Source of the DNA: Thalassospira lucentensis
GTDB lineage: Bacteria > Pseudomonadota > Alphaproteobacteria > Rhodospirillales > Thalassospiraceae
Reading direction: 5' to 3'
Length of the DNA stretch: 64,000 bases
Assembly (NCBI RefSeq): GCF_032921865.1
Contig: NZ_CP136684.1
Span: 131,501 to 195,500 of the forward strand
The stretch's first letter is position 1. Each line of letters starts with the position of its first letter. The translations under genes were made by a program, and so were the position numbers. Below the pieces are notes generated by a model that was given only the letters and a program-made list of their open reading frames with translations, made no database searches and had not been told where the DNA came from. Positions 44,332 through 54,761 of this stretch are shown here, in pieces.

Positions 44332-46638
44332 TTACACCTTCCCGGTCATGACGTCGGACCGTTCCGCCAGACGCCACATCTGATCACGCCCGGCATAATA
44401 TGGTTCCGGCCAGTTTTCCGTTCGGTTGCCAAGCCCTGCCGCGGCATGCAGCGTCCAGTACGGATCGGCCAGATGCGGTCGCGCAAGGCAGACAAGGTCC
44501 GCCCTTCCCGCCATAAGGATCGAATTGACATGATCGGGTTCGTAAATATTGCCAACCGCCATGGTCGCCATATGTGCTTCGTTCCGGATCCGGTCGGAAA
44601 ACGGCGTCTGGAACATGCGGCCATAGACGGGCCGTGCGGCCTTCGTCGTCTGACCGGCGGATACGTCACAGATATCAACATCATGGGCCTGCAACATCCG
44701 GGCGATCTCGACCGCTTCTTCCGGTGTCACGCCCTCATCCCCGACCCAGTCATTGGCCGAAATACGCACCGATAACGGCTTGTGCGTCGGCCATGCGGCA
44801 CGCACCGCATCAATCACTTCCAACGGATAACGCATCCGGTTTTCAAGCGACCCGCCATATTCATCATCGCGCGTATTGCTGACCGGGCTGATAAAGGATG
44901 ACAGAAGATAACCGTGTGCTGCATGAACCTCGATCATGTCAAAGCCCGCCCGATCCGCCATTTCGGCGGCTGCGACGAACTGATCGCGCACCATATCCAT
45001 ATCATCGCGCGTCATCGGTTTTGGCGTCTGGTTGCGATCCGACCACGCAATGTCGGATGCCGACAATAACGGCCAGTTGCCGGATTTCAGCGGCGCGTCC
45101 ATTTCCTCCCAGCCAAGCTGGGTCGAACCCTTGCGCCCGGAATGGCCGATCTGCGCACAGATTTTGGCATCCGTTTCGGAATGCACAAAATCAACAATCC
45201 GTTTCCATGCCGCTTCGTGCGATGGCGCGTAAAAGCCGGGGCAGCCCGGCGTAATGCGGCCGGTATCGGACACGCAGGTCATCTCGGTATAAACCAGCCC
45301 CGCACCACCCTTGGCACGCTCCGCATAATGCACCAGATGCCAGTCGGTCGGGCAGCCATCCACCGCCTTGTACTGCGCCATCGGCGACACCACGATGCGG
45401 TTCTTAAGCTTCATGTCACGCAATGTAAACGGCACGAACATCGGGTGACGGACTTCGTCATTCGCCGGATCATTTGCAACTATGCCCGCCTTGCGCTGGA
45501 ACCATCCTTCGGCATCCTTAAGCCACTTGGCATCACGCAGTCGAAGGTTCTCATGGCTGATGCGCTGCGATCGGGTCAGAAGCGAATAGGTGAACTGCAC
45601 CGGATCGAAATGGAAATACCGTTCGATCTCCTCGAACCATTCCATCGAATTGCGTGCCGCTGATTGCAGGCGCAAAACCTCCAACCGGCGTTCGTCTTCA
45701 TATTTGGCAAAGGCGGATGGCAAATCGGCCTCGGAATGCAGGTAATTGGCAAGCCCGATGGCACTTTCAAGCGCCAACTTGGTACCCGATCCGATGGAAA
45801 AATGCGCCGTCGCCGCCGCATCACCCATCAGCACGATATTCTCATGCGACCATGTTTTGCACAAAACCCGGGGGAAGCTTAACCACGCCGAACCGCGCAC
45901 ATGATGCGCATTGCTAATCAGCGCATGACCGCCAAGATGATCCTTGAAGATTTCCTCGCAGGTGGCAATCGACTCTTCCTTGGTCATGTCGCCGAAACCA
46001 TAGGCTTCCCATGTCGCTTGCGAACATTCGACGATAAAGGTCGCAGTCTTGTCATCAAACTGATAGGCGTGCGCCCAGACCCAGCCCTTGTCGGTTTCCT
46101 CGAAAATGAACGTAAAGGCATCATCGAATTTCTGATGCGTGCCCAGCCAGACAAACTTGCATTTGCGGGTATCGATATCGGGCTGGAATTTATCGGCAAA
46201 CTCGGTGCGGGTTTTGGAATTAAGCCCGTCGGATGCGACGACAAGGTCAAATTCCTTGGCATAATGCGCGGCACTTTCGGCCTCGGTCTCGAACCGAAGC
46301 TCAACACCCAGTTCACGTGCGCGCTGCTGCAACAGGATCAAAAGCTGCTTGCGCCCGATGCCACAAAAACCATGCCCGGTCGATACGGTCTTTTCGCCGC
46401 GATACAGAACCGCAACATCATCCCAATATGAAAAATGCGCCCGGATCGCCTCGGCACTTTTGGCATCATTCTGCGCCAGATTGGTCAGCGTCTCGTCCGA
46501 CAGGACAACGCCCCAGCCAAACGTGTCATCGGGCTTGTTACGCTCGATCACCACGACCTCATGGCCGGGATCACGCAATTTCATCGAAATCGCAAAATAA
46601 AGCCCCGCAGGACCGCCACCCAAACAAGCTATTCTCAC
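44332..46638 (-). CDS. 2-aminobenzoyl-CoA (anthraniloyl-CoA) monooxygenase/reductase
   Basis: The 768-residue fusion has an N-terminal FAD monooxygenase (residues 1-~390; [32 protein letters not shown]) and a C-terminal FMN-dependent old-yellow-enzyme domain (~400-768; [27 protein letters not shown]). This two-domain layout is that of anthraniloyl-CoA monooxygenase and salicylyl-CoA 5-hydroxylase. Beside kynureninase and an aminobenzoate-CoA ligase, the first is the clear choice: it hydroxylates and partly reduces the ring. GTG 46638 is chosen because the family begins at [11 protein letters not shown] and AAGGGA lies nine bases upstream; an ATG at 46695 is the alternative. Confidence 0.92.
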   Translation of the reverse strand: MRIACLGGGPAGLYFAISMKLRDPGHEVVVIERNKPDDTFGWGVVLSDETLTNLAQNDAKSAEAIRAHFSYWDDVAVLYRGEKTVSTGHGFCGIGRKQLLILLQQRARELGVELRFETEAESAAHYAKEFDLVVASDGLNSKTRTEFADKFQPDIDTRKCKFVWLGTHQKFDDAFTFIFEETDKGWVWAHAYQFDDKTATFIVECSQATWEAYGFGDMTKEESIATCEEIFKDHLGGHALISNAHHVRGSAWLSFPRVLCKTWSHENIVLMGDAAATAHFSIGSGTKLALESAIGLANYLHSEADLPSAFAKYEDERRLEVLRLQSAARNSMEWFEEIERYFHFDPVQFTYSLLTRSQRISHENLRLRDAKWLKDAEGWFQRKAGIVANDPANDEVRHPMFVPFTLRDMKLKNRIVVSPMAQYKAVDGCPTDWHLVHYAERAKGGAGLVYTEMTCVSDTGRITPGCPGFYAPSHEAAWKRIVDFVHSETDAKICAQIGHSGRKGSTQLGWEEMDAPLKSGNWPLLSASDIAWSDRNQTPKPMTRDDMDMVRDQFVAAAEMADRAGFDMIEVHAAHGYLLSSFISPVSNTRDDEYGGSLENRMRYPLEVIDAVRAAWPTHKPLSVRISANDWVGDEGVTPEEAVEIARMLQAHDVDICDVSAGQTTKAARPVYGRMFQTPFSDRIRNEAHMATMAVGNIYEPDHVNSILMAGRADLVCLARPHLADPYWTLHAAAGLGNRTENWPEPYYAGRDQMWRLAERSDVMTGKV

Positions 46639-46718
46639 CTGATTTTCCCTTCTTGATATGGGGGTCTTTGCCCCGGTTGTTTTGGGAAACTTCAAAAACG
46701 GTACGCCTGCCTGACATT

Positions 46719-46751
46719 TATTTCAAGCATAAAATATTTGGGTTTGAAATA
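46719..46751. promoter_or_regulatory. Inverted repeat in the divergent monooxygenase/hydrolase promoter region
   Basis: TATTTCAA (46719-46726) and TTGAAATA (46744-46751) are perfect inverted copies 17 bases apart in an AT-rich part of the 286-base divergent gap. They may bind the MarR protein or another regulator of both transcripts. The rest of this gap shows no gene. Confidence 0.45.
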
Positions 46752-46924
46752 TCTCGATTTTCCCCTAGAATCCCCGAAGCAGGGCCGCAAAACAGGGCGA
46801 TGTGTAAGTAGGAAAAAACACGGGAAAAGCGTTGCATTCCGCAGCAATATCCGCAGAGTCCCTCGCGATCCCCGTGATAAAACCGCATCATCAAAGATGA
46901 CGTCAGACAAGGAAGGCATTCACC

Positions 46925-47761
46925 ATGATCACCAACTGGGACGACGCATACGCCAATGGCGACCATATCAGGGGTGCGGCGGAATTTCCCGGCATGTGGG
47001 CCAGACTGGCATCGGCCTTCCGCGATGAAATGGCGGCATCGAACCGGGCGGAACTGGATGTTGCCTATGGCAATGCCGCGCGCGAAAGATACGACCTGTT
47101 CCTGCCCGAAGGCACGCCAAAGGGCGTGGTTGTTTTCGTGCATGGCGGCTATTGGAAGGCGTTTGATAAATCGACATGGTCGCATCTGGCACGTGGTGCG
47201 GTTGCGCGCGGCTGGGCGGTCTGTCTGCCAAGCTATATTTTGGCACCCGATGCCCGCCTGTCGGACATCACCCGCCAGATCGGGGCGGCGATTGATCATG
47301 TTGCCAATCGCATTTCTGGCCCCATTCACCTGACCGGCCATTCGGCGGGCGGTCATCTGGTCAGCCGGATGAATTGCGTCTCCTCGCCCCTGTCAGCGGC
47401 AACGCAGGCACGCATCAAAAACACCGTATCGATCAGCGGCCTGCACGATCTGCGCCCGCTTCTGAAAACCGCGATGAATGATGTGCTGAAACTCGACGAA
47501 GCCGAAGCAATCGCCGAAAGTGCCGCACTGAGCCGCCCGCATCTGCCATGCTCCATCACCTGCTGGGTCGGCGCGGATGAACGGCCGGAATTTGTCCGTC
47601 AGAACGATCTTCTTGCCAATATCTGGACCGGGCTTGGTGCATCGACCCGCGCGGTCGAGGCCCCCGACAAACACCATTTTGACGTCATCGCCGATCTGGC
47701 CGATCCGGACTCCGATCTGGTCGCCTGCCTGCTGCATCCGATTGAGCCGGAGGACGCATAA
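46925..47761 (+). CDS. Alpha/beta hydrolase, probable kynurenine formamidase
   Basis: The 278-residue hydrolase has HGGYW at residues 73-77 and the nucleophile elbow GHSAGGH (Ser140), with a histidine in DKHHFDV near the end. HGGYW plus GHSAG is the pattern of eukaryotic-type arylformamidases (AFMID), not of the metal-dependent bacterial KynB. Beside tryptophan dioxygenase and kynureninase, N-formylkynurenine hydrolysis is the obvious task and would complete the route. It is divergent from the monooxygenase gene and overlaps the next gene by one base. Confidence 0.87.
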   Translation: MITNWDDAYANGDHIRGAAEFPGMWARLASAFRDEMAASNRAELDVAYGNAARERYDLFLPEGTPKGVVVFVHGGYWKAFDKSTWSHLARGAVARGWAVCLPSYILAPDARLSDITRQIGAAIDHVANRISGPIHLTGHSAGGHLVSRMNCVSSPLSAATQARIKNTVSISGLHDLRPLLKTAMNDVLKLDEAEAIAESAALSRPHLPCSITCWVGADERPEFVRQNDLLANIWTGLGASTRAVEAPDKHHFDVIADLADPDSDLVACLLHPIEPEDA

Positions 47762-49728
47762 TGTCCACACTGTCCCCCGTCAGCCTAACCACCGAAAACG
47801 ACATTGCGATCATCACGATTGATCATCCACCGATCAACGCGACCAGTCATGCCGTCCGTCTGGGAATTTGGGATGCGATCGATCAGGTCAACCGCGATGA
47901 TACGATCCGTGCCGCGATCCTGATCTGCGCCGGGTCAACCTTTATCGCCGGGGCCGATGTCACCGAATTTGGCAAACCGCCGCTGGACCCGATCCTGCCC
48001 GATCTGATCCTCAAACTCGAACAATCAACCAAGCCACTGATCGCCGCCATCCACGGCAATGCGCTTGGCGGCGGGCTTGAAGTAGCGCTGGGTTGTCATT
48101 ACCGCATCGCCACAGCCACCGCCAAACTTGGCCTGCCCGAAGTTAATCTCGGCCTGATCCCCGGTGCTGGCGGCACCGTGCGCTTGCCCCGCCTGATCGC
48201 GGTTGAGAACGCGATTGCCATGATTACCGGCGGCAAGCCGGTCAATGCCGTCACCGCCCGTGATTACGGCCTGATCGACGAAATTGCGGATGGTGATTTG
48301 CGGATCGCCGCCCTCGCACTGGCCGAACGGATCAAAACCGATCCCTGCCCGACCGCCCTGATTGACCGCGCCCCAGTCAATGCCCCGGACACCGATGGAT
48401 GGGATGCCCTGATTGCCGGGATCGGCAAAAAGGCCCGTGGGCAGGATGCCCCGGTGATTGCCTCCCAGACCATTCGGGCCGCCGTGACCGGCGACGCCAG
48501 AACCGCCCTTGGTCTTGAACGCGAAAACTTCGTTCGCCTTCGCGACAGCGACCAGTCAAAGGCGCTGCGTCATATTTTCTTTGCCGAACGATCGGTTGCC
48601 AAGCTGCCCGAACTGGCCGGGGTCGATCCCCGTCCCCTTCACGAAATCGGCGTCATCGGCGGCGGCATCATGGGAGCCGGTATCGCCACCGCCGCCCTTC
48701 TGGCCGGCTATGCCGTGGTGATGATCGAACGCGATGACGATGCCTGTGAACGCGGCATTGCCAATGTCCGCCATCATCTCGGCGGATCGCTCAAACGCGG
48801 CATCATCACCCAGTCCCGCCATGATCAGCTTCTGGGCGATCTCGTCAGCAGCACGGATTACGCGGCCCTTGCCAATTGCGATCTGGTGATCGAGGCCGTG
48901 TTCGAGGACATGGCCGTCAAACATGACGTGTTTGCCAAACTCTCCGCCCATTGCAAATCCGACGCGGTGCTGGCGTCCAACACCTCCTATCTCGACATCG
49001 ATGCGATTGCGACTGCCTGCACCCATCCCGAACGGGTGATCGGCCTGCATTTCTTCTCCCCGGCTCATGTGATGAAATTGCTCGAAGTCGTCCGCACCCG
49101 GTTGGCAAGCTCCGTGACACTGGCAACGGCCCTCGCCTTCGCCAAACGCCTTGGCAAGATCGCAGTCCCTTGCGGGGTGTGTGATGGCTTCATCGGCAAC
49201 CGGATCATGTCGGCCTATCGCAAACATTGCGAATACATGCTCGAAGACGGATCTCTCCCGTCTGACATTGACCGCGCCATGACCAATTTCGGCTTCCCCA
49301 TGGGCCTGTTTGCCATGCAGGACATGGCCGGGCTCGAAATCTCATGGGCCACCCGCAAACGCCTGGCACCCACCCGCGACCCGAATGAACGCTATGTCGC
49401 GCTTGGGGATTACCTCTGTGAAATGGGGCGTTTCGGGCGCAAGAATGGCCTTGGGTGGTATCGCTATGATGAACATGGCAAAGCTTTCCTTGATCCTGTT
49501 GTCGATGAACTGGTGATCGCTGAATCGGCGAAAAAGGGCATCAAACGCCGCCCGTTTTCCGATGCCGAAATCATCGAAACCATCCTGTCTGCCATGCAGG
49601 CAGAAGGCGAAAAAATCCTCGCTGAGGGCATCGCGCACAGCTCTGACGCCATCGATGTCGTGATGGTCAACGGCTACGGCTTCCCCCGCCACAAGGGCGG
49701 GCCGATGCACCTTAAAAACACCGCCTGA
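47761..49728 (+). CDS. Bifunctional enoyl-CoA hydratase / 3-hydroxyacyl-CoA dehydrogenase
   Basis: The 655-residue protein has an N-terminal crotonase domain (residues 1-~190; HGNALGGGLEVALGCHYRIA, LPEVNLGLIPGAGGT) and a C-terminal 3-hydroxyacyl-CoA dehydrogenase region (from ~295; GVIGGGIMGAGIATAALLAG, then LHFFSPAHVMKLLEVV and GFIGNRIMSAYR). This is the FadB/FadJ layout without extra domains. It would finish the beta-oxidation-like breakdown of the opened ring from anthranilate. A hairpin without a T run lies just after it (49740-49760). Confidence 0.93.
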   Translation: MSTLSPVSLTTENDIAIITIDHPPINATSHAVRLGIWDAIDQVNRDDTIRAAILICAGSTFIAGADVTEFGKPPLDPILPDLILKLEQSTKPLIAAIHGNALGGGLEVALGCHYRIATATAKLGLPEVNLGLIPGAGGTVRLPRLIAVENAIAMITGGKPVNAVTARDYGLIDEIADGDLRIAALALAERIKTDPCPTALIDRAPVNAPDTDGWDALIAGIGKKARGQDAPVIASQTIRAAVTGDARTALGLERENFVRLRDSDQSKALRHIFFAERSVAKLPELAGVDPRPLHEIGVIGGGIMGAGIATAALLAGYAVVMIERDDDACERGIANVRHHLGGSLKRGIITQSRHDQLLGDLVSSTDYAALANCDLVIEAVFEDMAVKHDVFAKLSAHCKSDAVLASNTSYLDIDAIATACTHPERVIGLHFFSPAHVMKLLEVVRTRLASSVTLATALAFAKRLGKIAVPCGVCDGFIGNRIMSAYRKHCEYMLEDGSLPSDIDRAMTNFGFPMGLFAMQDMAGLEISWATRKRLAPTRDPNERYVALGDYLCEMGRFGRKNGLGWYRYDEHGKAFLDPVVDELVIAESAKKGIKRRPFSDAEIIETILSAMQAEGEKILAEGIAHSSDAIDVVMVNGYGFPRHKGGPMHLKNTA

Positions 49729-50174
49729 ACACCTGAAATCCGGGGCTTTCACGGCCCCGGAAAGGTGCCCGAACCCGGCCCTTCTCCAACATCACCCCGA
49801 CCCACGCAGCGGCACAAACTTGGCACAAACCGGGCGCAACTCGGGCATAAAGCCCCCCAAATGACGCTCAACTGGCGCTCAAACGGCCTGCAAACCGGGC
49901 GCAACTCTCCCGCTTGGCCGCCTTTGACTGCTTTTGACTGCCGTTTGCCCCCCATTTGTCCGCCAGCAAGACGGCCAAAATCGCCGCCCGTGGCCTTAAA
50001 TACCGACCCGACGAACCGCCAATCTGGCTGCCCGCCGCACACCACATACCGCCAAAACAAAAACGCCCGCCGGGAAATTCCCGACGGGCGCAATTCTGGT
50101 GTTGACTTGGTTCTTGTATCAGACAGAAAAGAACAAATCAAGAACTTTTTGATAGGGGTGGCGATTTTTTTCGC
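49729..50174. other. 446-base intergenic region with short repeats and a terminator
   Basis: No frame here looks coding; open frames on both strands are Pro/Arg/Cys-rich and cross a terminator. A 17-base sequence (CAAACCGGGCGCAACTC) occurs exactly at 49826-49842 and 49891-49907, with partial copies around it and TTTGACTGC-like repeats after. A hairpin (CCGGGGC...GCCCCGG) is at 49740-49760 and a minus-strand terminator at 50053-50090. It separates two convergent operons. Confidence 0.55.
50053..50090 (-). terminator. Rho-independent terminator of the iol operon
   Basis: On the minus strand CGCCCGTCGGG and CCCGGCGGGCG form an eleven-position stem (one G-T pair) with a five-base loop, followed by TTTTTGTTTT. 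It is 85 bases past the iolG stop. The plus strand has no T run after the stem. Confidence 0.85.
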
Positions 50175-51164
50175 TTACCCGACCAGAACTTCCTTGCCAG
50201 TCGAAAGCGATTCAAGTGCTGCATCGGCCAGAATCAACGCTTTCAGGCCATCTGCACCGCTGGGATAATTGGTGGTTTTACCCGCCACCACATCACAGAA
50301 AGTCGTCAGCTCGATCCGATATGCATCGGCATAACGCGACATGAAGAAATCCATCAACGGTTCGGCGGTATATCCCGATCCGTTCGCCACCGTCACCGAC
50401 GTGGTGCGATGGTTTCCGGCCTCGACAAGGCCCTTTGAGCCATGCACTTCGATGCGCTGGTCATAGCCATATGTCGCACGGCGCGAATTGGTGATCACCG
50501 CCATCCGGCCGCTTTTGGTCCGAAGGGTTGCAGCCGCACTATCGACATCACCCGTCGCCTTGATTGCCGGATCGGTCAGGACCGCACCGGTGGCATAGAC
50601 CGATACAATCTCCTCGCCCAGAAGGAAGCGCGCCATATCAAGGTCATGGATCATCATATCGCGGAAAAGCCCGCCCGACCGTTTGATGTAATCAACCGGC
50701 GGCGCGGACGGATCACGCGACGTGATCTGCACCATTTCAACATCGCCAATCGCGCCCGCGTCAATTTCGGCCCGAAGGCGCGCAAAACTGGGGTCAAAAC
50801 GACGGTTGAAACCAACCATCAGAACCGCACCGGTTTCCTCGACCACTTTCAGGCAATCGCGCACCCGCCCGGCATCCAGATCGACCGGTTTTTCACAGAA
50901 AATCGCCTTGCCCGCCCGCGCGGCCAGTTCGATCTGATCGGCATGAAGGTCGGTTGGGGTCGCAATGATAACGGCGTGAATATTGCCATCCGCCATGATT
51001 TCCTCGACCGTCGCACGGGTGGCCCCGGTAAGGGCAATCGCGTTTTCCGCTGCGGCATCGACCGGGTCGAAAACCTTGGCGATTTTGGCATTTGGCAGGG
51101 CCTGAACGGCTTTGGCGTGGGTGATGCCGATACGGCCAGCACCAAGAAGTCCGATATTAAGCAT
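50175..51164 (-). CDS. iolG: Myo-inositol 2-dehydrogenase
   Basis: From ATG 51164 the enzyme has 329 residues. It has the NAD motif GLLGAGRIG, the catalytic lysine in CEKPVDLDAGR and the MMIHDLDMARF segment of the Gfo/Idh/MocA family. It oxidises myo-inositol to scyllo-inosose, the first step of the pathway encoded upstream in the same operon. AGGA lies eight bases before this ATG; an ATG nine bases earlier is possible. It is the last gene of the operon. Confidence 0.93.
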   Translation of the reverse strand: MLNIGLLGAGRIGITHAKAVQALPNAKIAKVFDPVDAAAENAIALTGATRATVEEIMADGNIHAVIIATPTDLHADQIELAARAGKAIFCEKPVDLDAGRVRDCLKVVEETGAVLMVGFNRRFDPSFARLRAEIDAGAIGDVEMVQITSRDPSAPPVDYIKRSGGLFRDMMIHDLDMARFLLGEEIVSVYATGAVLTDPAIKATGDVDSAAATLRTKSGRMAVITNSRRATYGYDQRIEVHGSKGLVEAGNHRTTSVTVANGSGYTAEPLMDFFMSRYADAYRIELTTFCDVVAGKTTNYPSGADGLKALILADAALESLSTGKEVLVG

Positions 51165-51218
51165 GTTTGACATCCTGAAAGGACAAATGTTGCGAAGACG
51201 GGAATACGGAAAACGGGT

Positions 51219-52022
51219 TTATTTGCTGTCGCGCTGGAAAATCCAGTCGTGATCGGGATGGTTCTGGAACCGCCATTTGCGCATCGGTCCAGCCATGACA
51301 TTCAGGTAATACATCTCATAGCCATAAGGACTGCCGCACGGGTGATGCCCCTTGGGCACCAGCACCACATCGCCATCTGAAACCGCCATGGTTTCGTCAA
51401 GCTCCCCATCCTCGGTAAACACCCGCTGGAAACCAAAGCCCTGCTTGGGGTTAAGCCGGTGATAATAGGTTTCCTCAAGGTATGTCATGTCGGGATAATT
51501 ATCCTCGTCATGGCGGTGCGGCGGATAGCTTGACCAGTTGCCCGACGGCGTGAAAACCTCGGTCACGAGAAGACTGTCGGCAATATCCTTTTCCTCCATC
51601 GCAATCGGATGGATGTACCGGGTATTAGCGCCCTTGCCACGTTCGACCATCTCGATATCGCTGATCACGCGGGCTGGATAATTGCCCTTTCCCGGTGCGG
51701 TACAGACCGCCAAAACGCAATCAGTCGTGGCCTTGGCGGTCCAGTTGGCATCGTTGGGCGCATAAACACAGGCAGGCGGGATACGTTCAAACACGCTCAT
51801 GCGTTTGCCCAATTCCCCAAAATTCTGATCGCCCACCGCGATTTCGGCCTTGCCTTCGACAAGAACCAGAATCACCTCGCGGTCGCCCGTCGGCTCGGCT
51901 GCACTTTCACCGGCTTTCAGGTGATAAAGTCCGAACCCGACATAGCCCCAATTGGCACTTTGGGCGGTAATGTCATGAACCTTTCCACAGGTCCCCGACG
52001 GTTTTCTCAGCAGATCGGCCAT
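51219..52022 (-). CDS. iolB: 5-deoxy-glucuronate isomerase
   Basis: The 267-residue cupin-type protein shows the IolB pattern: WSSYPPHRHDEDNYPDMTYLEETYYHR with metal-binding histidines, and VLVPKGHHPCGSPYGYEMYYLNVMAG. It isomerises 5-deoxy-D-glucuronate to 5-dehydro-2-deoxy-D-gluconate. It overlaps iolE by one base (TGATG). Confidence 0.96.
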   Translation of the reverse strand: MADLLRKPSGTCGKVHDITAQSANWGYVGFGLYHLKAGESAAEPTGDREVILVLVEGKAEIAVGDQNFGELGKRMSVFERIPPACVYAPNDANWTAKATTDCVLAVCTAPGKGNYPARVISDIEMVERGKGANTRYIHPIAMEEKDIADSLLVTEVFTPSGNWSSYPPHRHDEDNYPDMTYLEETYYHRLNPKQGFGFQRVFTEDGELDETMAVSDGDVVLVPKGHHPCGSPYGYEMYYLNVMAGPMRKWRFQNHPDHDWIFQRDSK

Positions 52023-52927
52023 CAGGCTTCTCCCTTATCCAGTCCGGTTTTCTGCGCCATCGCACGCAGCGCCTTAAGCCCCATCGACTGATATTTGAAC
52101 GGGTTGCGCACAACCGGGTCCTGTTCTGCCTCAATCACCAGCCAGCCGGAATAATCATGCTCGGCCGCGATTTTCAGAACCGGTTCAAAATCAACAATGC
52201 CTTCCTCGTCACCGGGCACGGTAAACACCCCACGACGCACCCCTTCAAGGAAGCTCAGATGCTGATTACGGACCTGCTCGGCGATTTTCGGGCGCACGTT
52301 TTTGCAATGGATATGGGCGACCCGCCCCATATAACGGCTTGCCAGTTCTTCGGGATTTGCCCCGCCAAACCATGCGTGCCCGGTATCCAGCAACAGGTGT
52401 GTTTTCGGGCCGGTATGGGCCATGAATTGATGAATTTCATCGGCCGTTTCAACAATCGTCCCCATATGGTGATGATACACCAATGTCACGCCCTGTTCGG
52501 CGCAATAGGCGGCAATCGCCTCAACATCCGCACCAAATTTCGCCCATTTGTCCGCTGGCAAAACCGGGCTATCAGACAGGGCCGCATTGTCATTGCCGTG
52601 GATCGCATTGCTGGTTTCGCACACGATGCACACCTTGCATCCCATGGCTTTCAGCAAATCCAGATGCGGCTGGATCGCCTTTTTCTCGTCCTCGACCGAA
52701 TGGGTCAGAAGGTTAAGCGAATGCCAGCCCGACACGAATTTAAGCCCGTTGGGATCAAGCTTGGCCTTCAGTGCCGCCGGTTCGGTCGGCATCTTGTGGC
52801 CTTTTTCAATCCCGTCAAAACCGATTTCGCCTGCTTCGGACAAACAGGTTTCGAGGCTGATTTCAGCACCCAGCGTCTGATCATCGTCATTGGACCAGGC
52901 AATCGGGTTGGTACCGTAAAGGATCAT
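52022..52927 (-). CDS. iolE: 2-keto-myo-inositol dehydratase
   Basis: From ATG 52927 the TIM-barrel enzyme has 301 residues, opening [17 protein letters not shown], with [21 protein letters not shown] and [12 protein letters not shown] carrying metal ligands. It dehydrates scyllo-inosose. GGAG lies upstream of this ATG, four bases after the iolD stop; longer in-frame starts would lie inside iolD. Confidence 0.95.
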   Translation of the reverse strand: MILYGTNPIAWSNDDDQTLGAEISLETCLSEAGEIGFDGIEKGHKMPTEPAALKAKLDPNGLKFVSGWHSLNLLTHSVEDEKKAIQPHLDLLKAMGCKVCIVCETSNAIHGNDNAALSDSPVLPADKWAKFGADVEAIAAYCAEQGVTLVYHHHMGTIVETADEIHQFMAHTGPKTHLLLDTGHAWFGGANPEELASRYMGRVAHIHCKNVRPKIAEQVRNQHLSFLEGVRRGVFTVPGDEEGIVDFEPVLKIAAEHDYSGWLVIEAEQDPVVRNPFKYQSMGLKALRAMAQKTGLDKGEA

Positions 52928-52931
52928 TTTC

Positions 52932-54761
52932 TCAATCTCCGGGGCGCTGTTGTTTAAGCGCAGCTTCGTAATTTTTGCGTGCTTCATTCACCGTTGGCCG
53001 CACCGAAACTTCCGGCACGGCAACATCCCACCAATGGCCACCGGCATCGGTGCTTGGCAGGGGATCGGTATCAATGACAATGGCATAGGAACGGTCTGCC
53101 TTCCGGGCACGTTCCATCGCCGCTTCCAGTTCGCTGATCGACGATACCTTTTCGGCAATCGCCCCCATCGATCCGGCATGGGCGGTGAAATCAATCGCGG
53201 ACGGCACCACATGGCGCGCGGTATCAAGAAGGTTGTTAAAACTCTCCCCGCCGGTTGCCATCTGCAGCCGGTTGATGCAGCCAAAGCCGCGGTTATCAAG
53301 GATCACGGTGATGATCTTGTGGCCCAGCATCACACTGGTCGCCAGTTCGGAATTCATCATCATATATGATCCGTCACCGACCGTCACCACGACCTCGCGG
53401 TCGGGCTGTGCCATCTTGACCCCAAGCCCGCCGGCAATTTCATATCCCATGCAGGAAAAGCCATATTCAACGTGATAACCATTGGGTTTTGCCGCCTTCC
53501 AAAGCTTGTGCAACTCGCCGGGCAGACCACCCGCCGCACAGACGACAATCGCATCGTCATCGACACTTCGCTGAACCGCACCAATCACCTGTGCATCGGT
53601 CGGGAGGGCATTGCCCGTCGGCGTTGCCGTTACCTTGTCCACCGCCGCAATCCAGTCGGATTTAAGCCCGGCATCAATCGCCGGTGCCCGGTAATCGCCC
53701 AGCATCCCGCCGATTTCGGCCAAGGTCACCCTGGCATCACCCGTTACCGCAATCGCATTGTGTTTGGCCGCGTCATAGGACGCGACATTGATCGACAGGA
53801 TGCGCCGCTCCGGATGCTTGAACAGCGCCCAGCTTCCGGTGGTGAAATCCTGCAATCGTGTGCCGACCGCGATGATCAGATCGGATTTTTCGGCAATCGC
53901 GTTGGCACTACTGGCCCCCGTGACACCAATGGAACCAAGGTTAAGCTCATCATCCCACGGCATGGCGGATTTACCCGCCTGCGTTTCCCCGACCGGGATA
54001 TTGTGACGATGGGCGAACTCGGCCAAGGCACCACACGCCCCGGCATAATGCACCCCGCCACCGGCAATGATCATCGGTTGCTTGGCCGCCTTGATCGCCG
54101 CCACCGCCGCGTCAAGCTGATCCAGATCGGCACGCGGACGCCGGGTTTTCCAGATTTTGGTATCAAAGAAACTTTCGGGCCAATCAAACGCCTCGGCCTG
54201 CACATCCTGACAGAATGCCAATGTCACCGGCCCGCAATCGGCCGGATCGGTCAGGGTCGCCATCGCACGCGGCAGGGCGGTCAAAAGCTGCTCGGCGCGC
54301 ATGATGCGATCAAAATAACGGCTGACCGGCTTGAAACAATCATTGGCCGAAATCGTGCCATCGCCGAAATCCTCGACCTGCTGCAACACCGGATCAGGTG
54401 CGCGATTGGCAAACACGTCACCGGGCACAAACAGAACCGGCAGGCGGTTGACATGCGCCAAGGCCGCGGCGGTCACCATATTGGTAGCACCCGGCCCGAT
54501 CGATGTCGTGACCGTCATGGCACGCTTGCGGTTCGATGCCTTGGCATATGCAATGGCGGCATGGGCCATGCCCTGCTCGTTATGGCCGCGCCATGTCGGG
54601 AAATCATCACCTATGCCATGCAATGCCTCGCCAATCCCGGCGACATTACCATGACCGAAAATCGCCCAGCACCCGCCGAAAAACGGTACACCGTCTTCGT
54701 TCTGCTGTTTGCTCAGATACCGCACCATCGCTTGGGCGGCGGTTAGTCGAACGGTTTTCAT
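52932..54761 (-). CDS. iolD: 3D-(3,5/4)-trihydroxycyclohexane-1,2-dione hydrolase
   Basis: From ATG 54761 the thiamine-diphosphate enzyme has 609 residues. Its N-terminal domain has [14 protein letters not shown] with the cofactor-activating Glu region; the C-terminal domain has [15 protein letters not shown], the ThDP/Mg2+ motif. It opens the ring of the dione to 5-deoxy-glucuronate. It overlaps iolC by four bases. Confidence 0.96.
   Translation of the reverse strand: MKTVRLTAAQAMVRYLSKQQNEDGVPFFGGCWAIFGHGNVAGIGEALHGIGDDFPTWRGHNEQGMAHAAIAYAKASNRKRAMTVTTSIGPGATNMVTAAALAHVNRLPVLFVPGDVFANRAPDPVLQQVEDFGDGTISANDCFKPVSRYFDRIMRAEQLLTALPRAMATLTDPADCGPVTLAFCQDVQAEAFDWPESFFDTKIWKTRRPRADLDQLDAAVAAIKAAKQPMIIAGGGVHYAGACGALAEFAHRHNIPVGETQAGKSAMPWDDELNLGSIGVTGASSANAIAEKSDLIIAVGTRLQDFTTGSWALFKHPERRILSINVASYDAAKHNAIAVTGDARVTLAEIGGMLGDYRAPAIDAGLKSDWIAAVDKVTATPTGNALPTDAQVIGAVQRSVDDDAIVVCAAGGLPGELHKLWKAAKPNGYHVEYGFSCMGYEIAGGLGVKMAQPDREVVVTVGDGSYMMMNSELATSVMLGHKIITVILDNRGFGCINRLQMATGGESFNNLLDTARHVVPSAIDFTAHAGSMGAIAEKVSSISELEAAMERARKADRSYAIVIDTDPLPSTDAGGHWWDVAVPEVSVRPTVNEARKNYEAALKQQRPGD

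Noticed and set aside
49749-50141. 130-codon minus-strand and 167-codon plus-strand frames in the repeat-bearing gap
   Set aside because: Low-complexity composition, no binding sites, and both cross a strong terminator.
53472-54746. 424-codon plus-strand frame opposite iolD
   Set aside because: Antisense shadow of a full-length thiamine-diphosphate enzyme.
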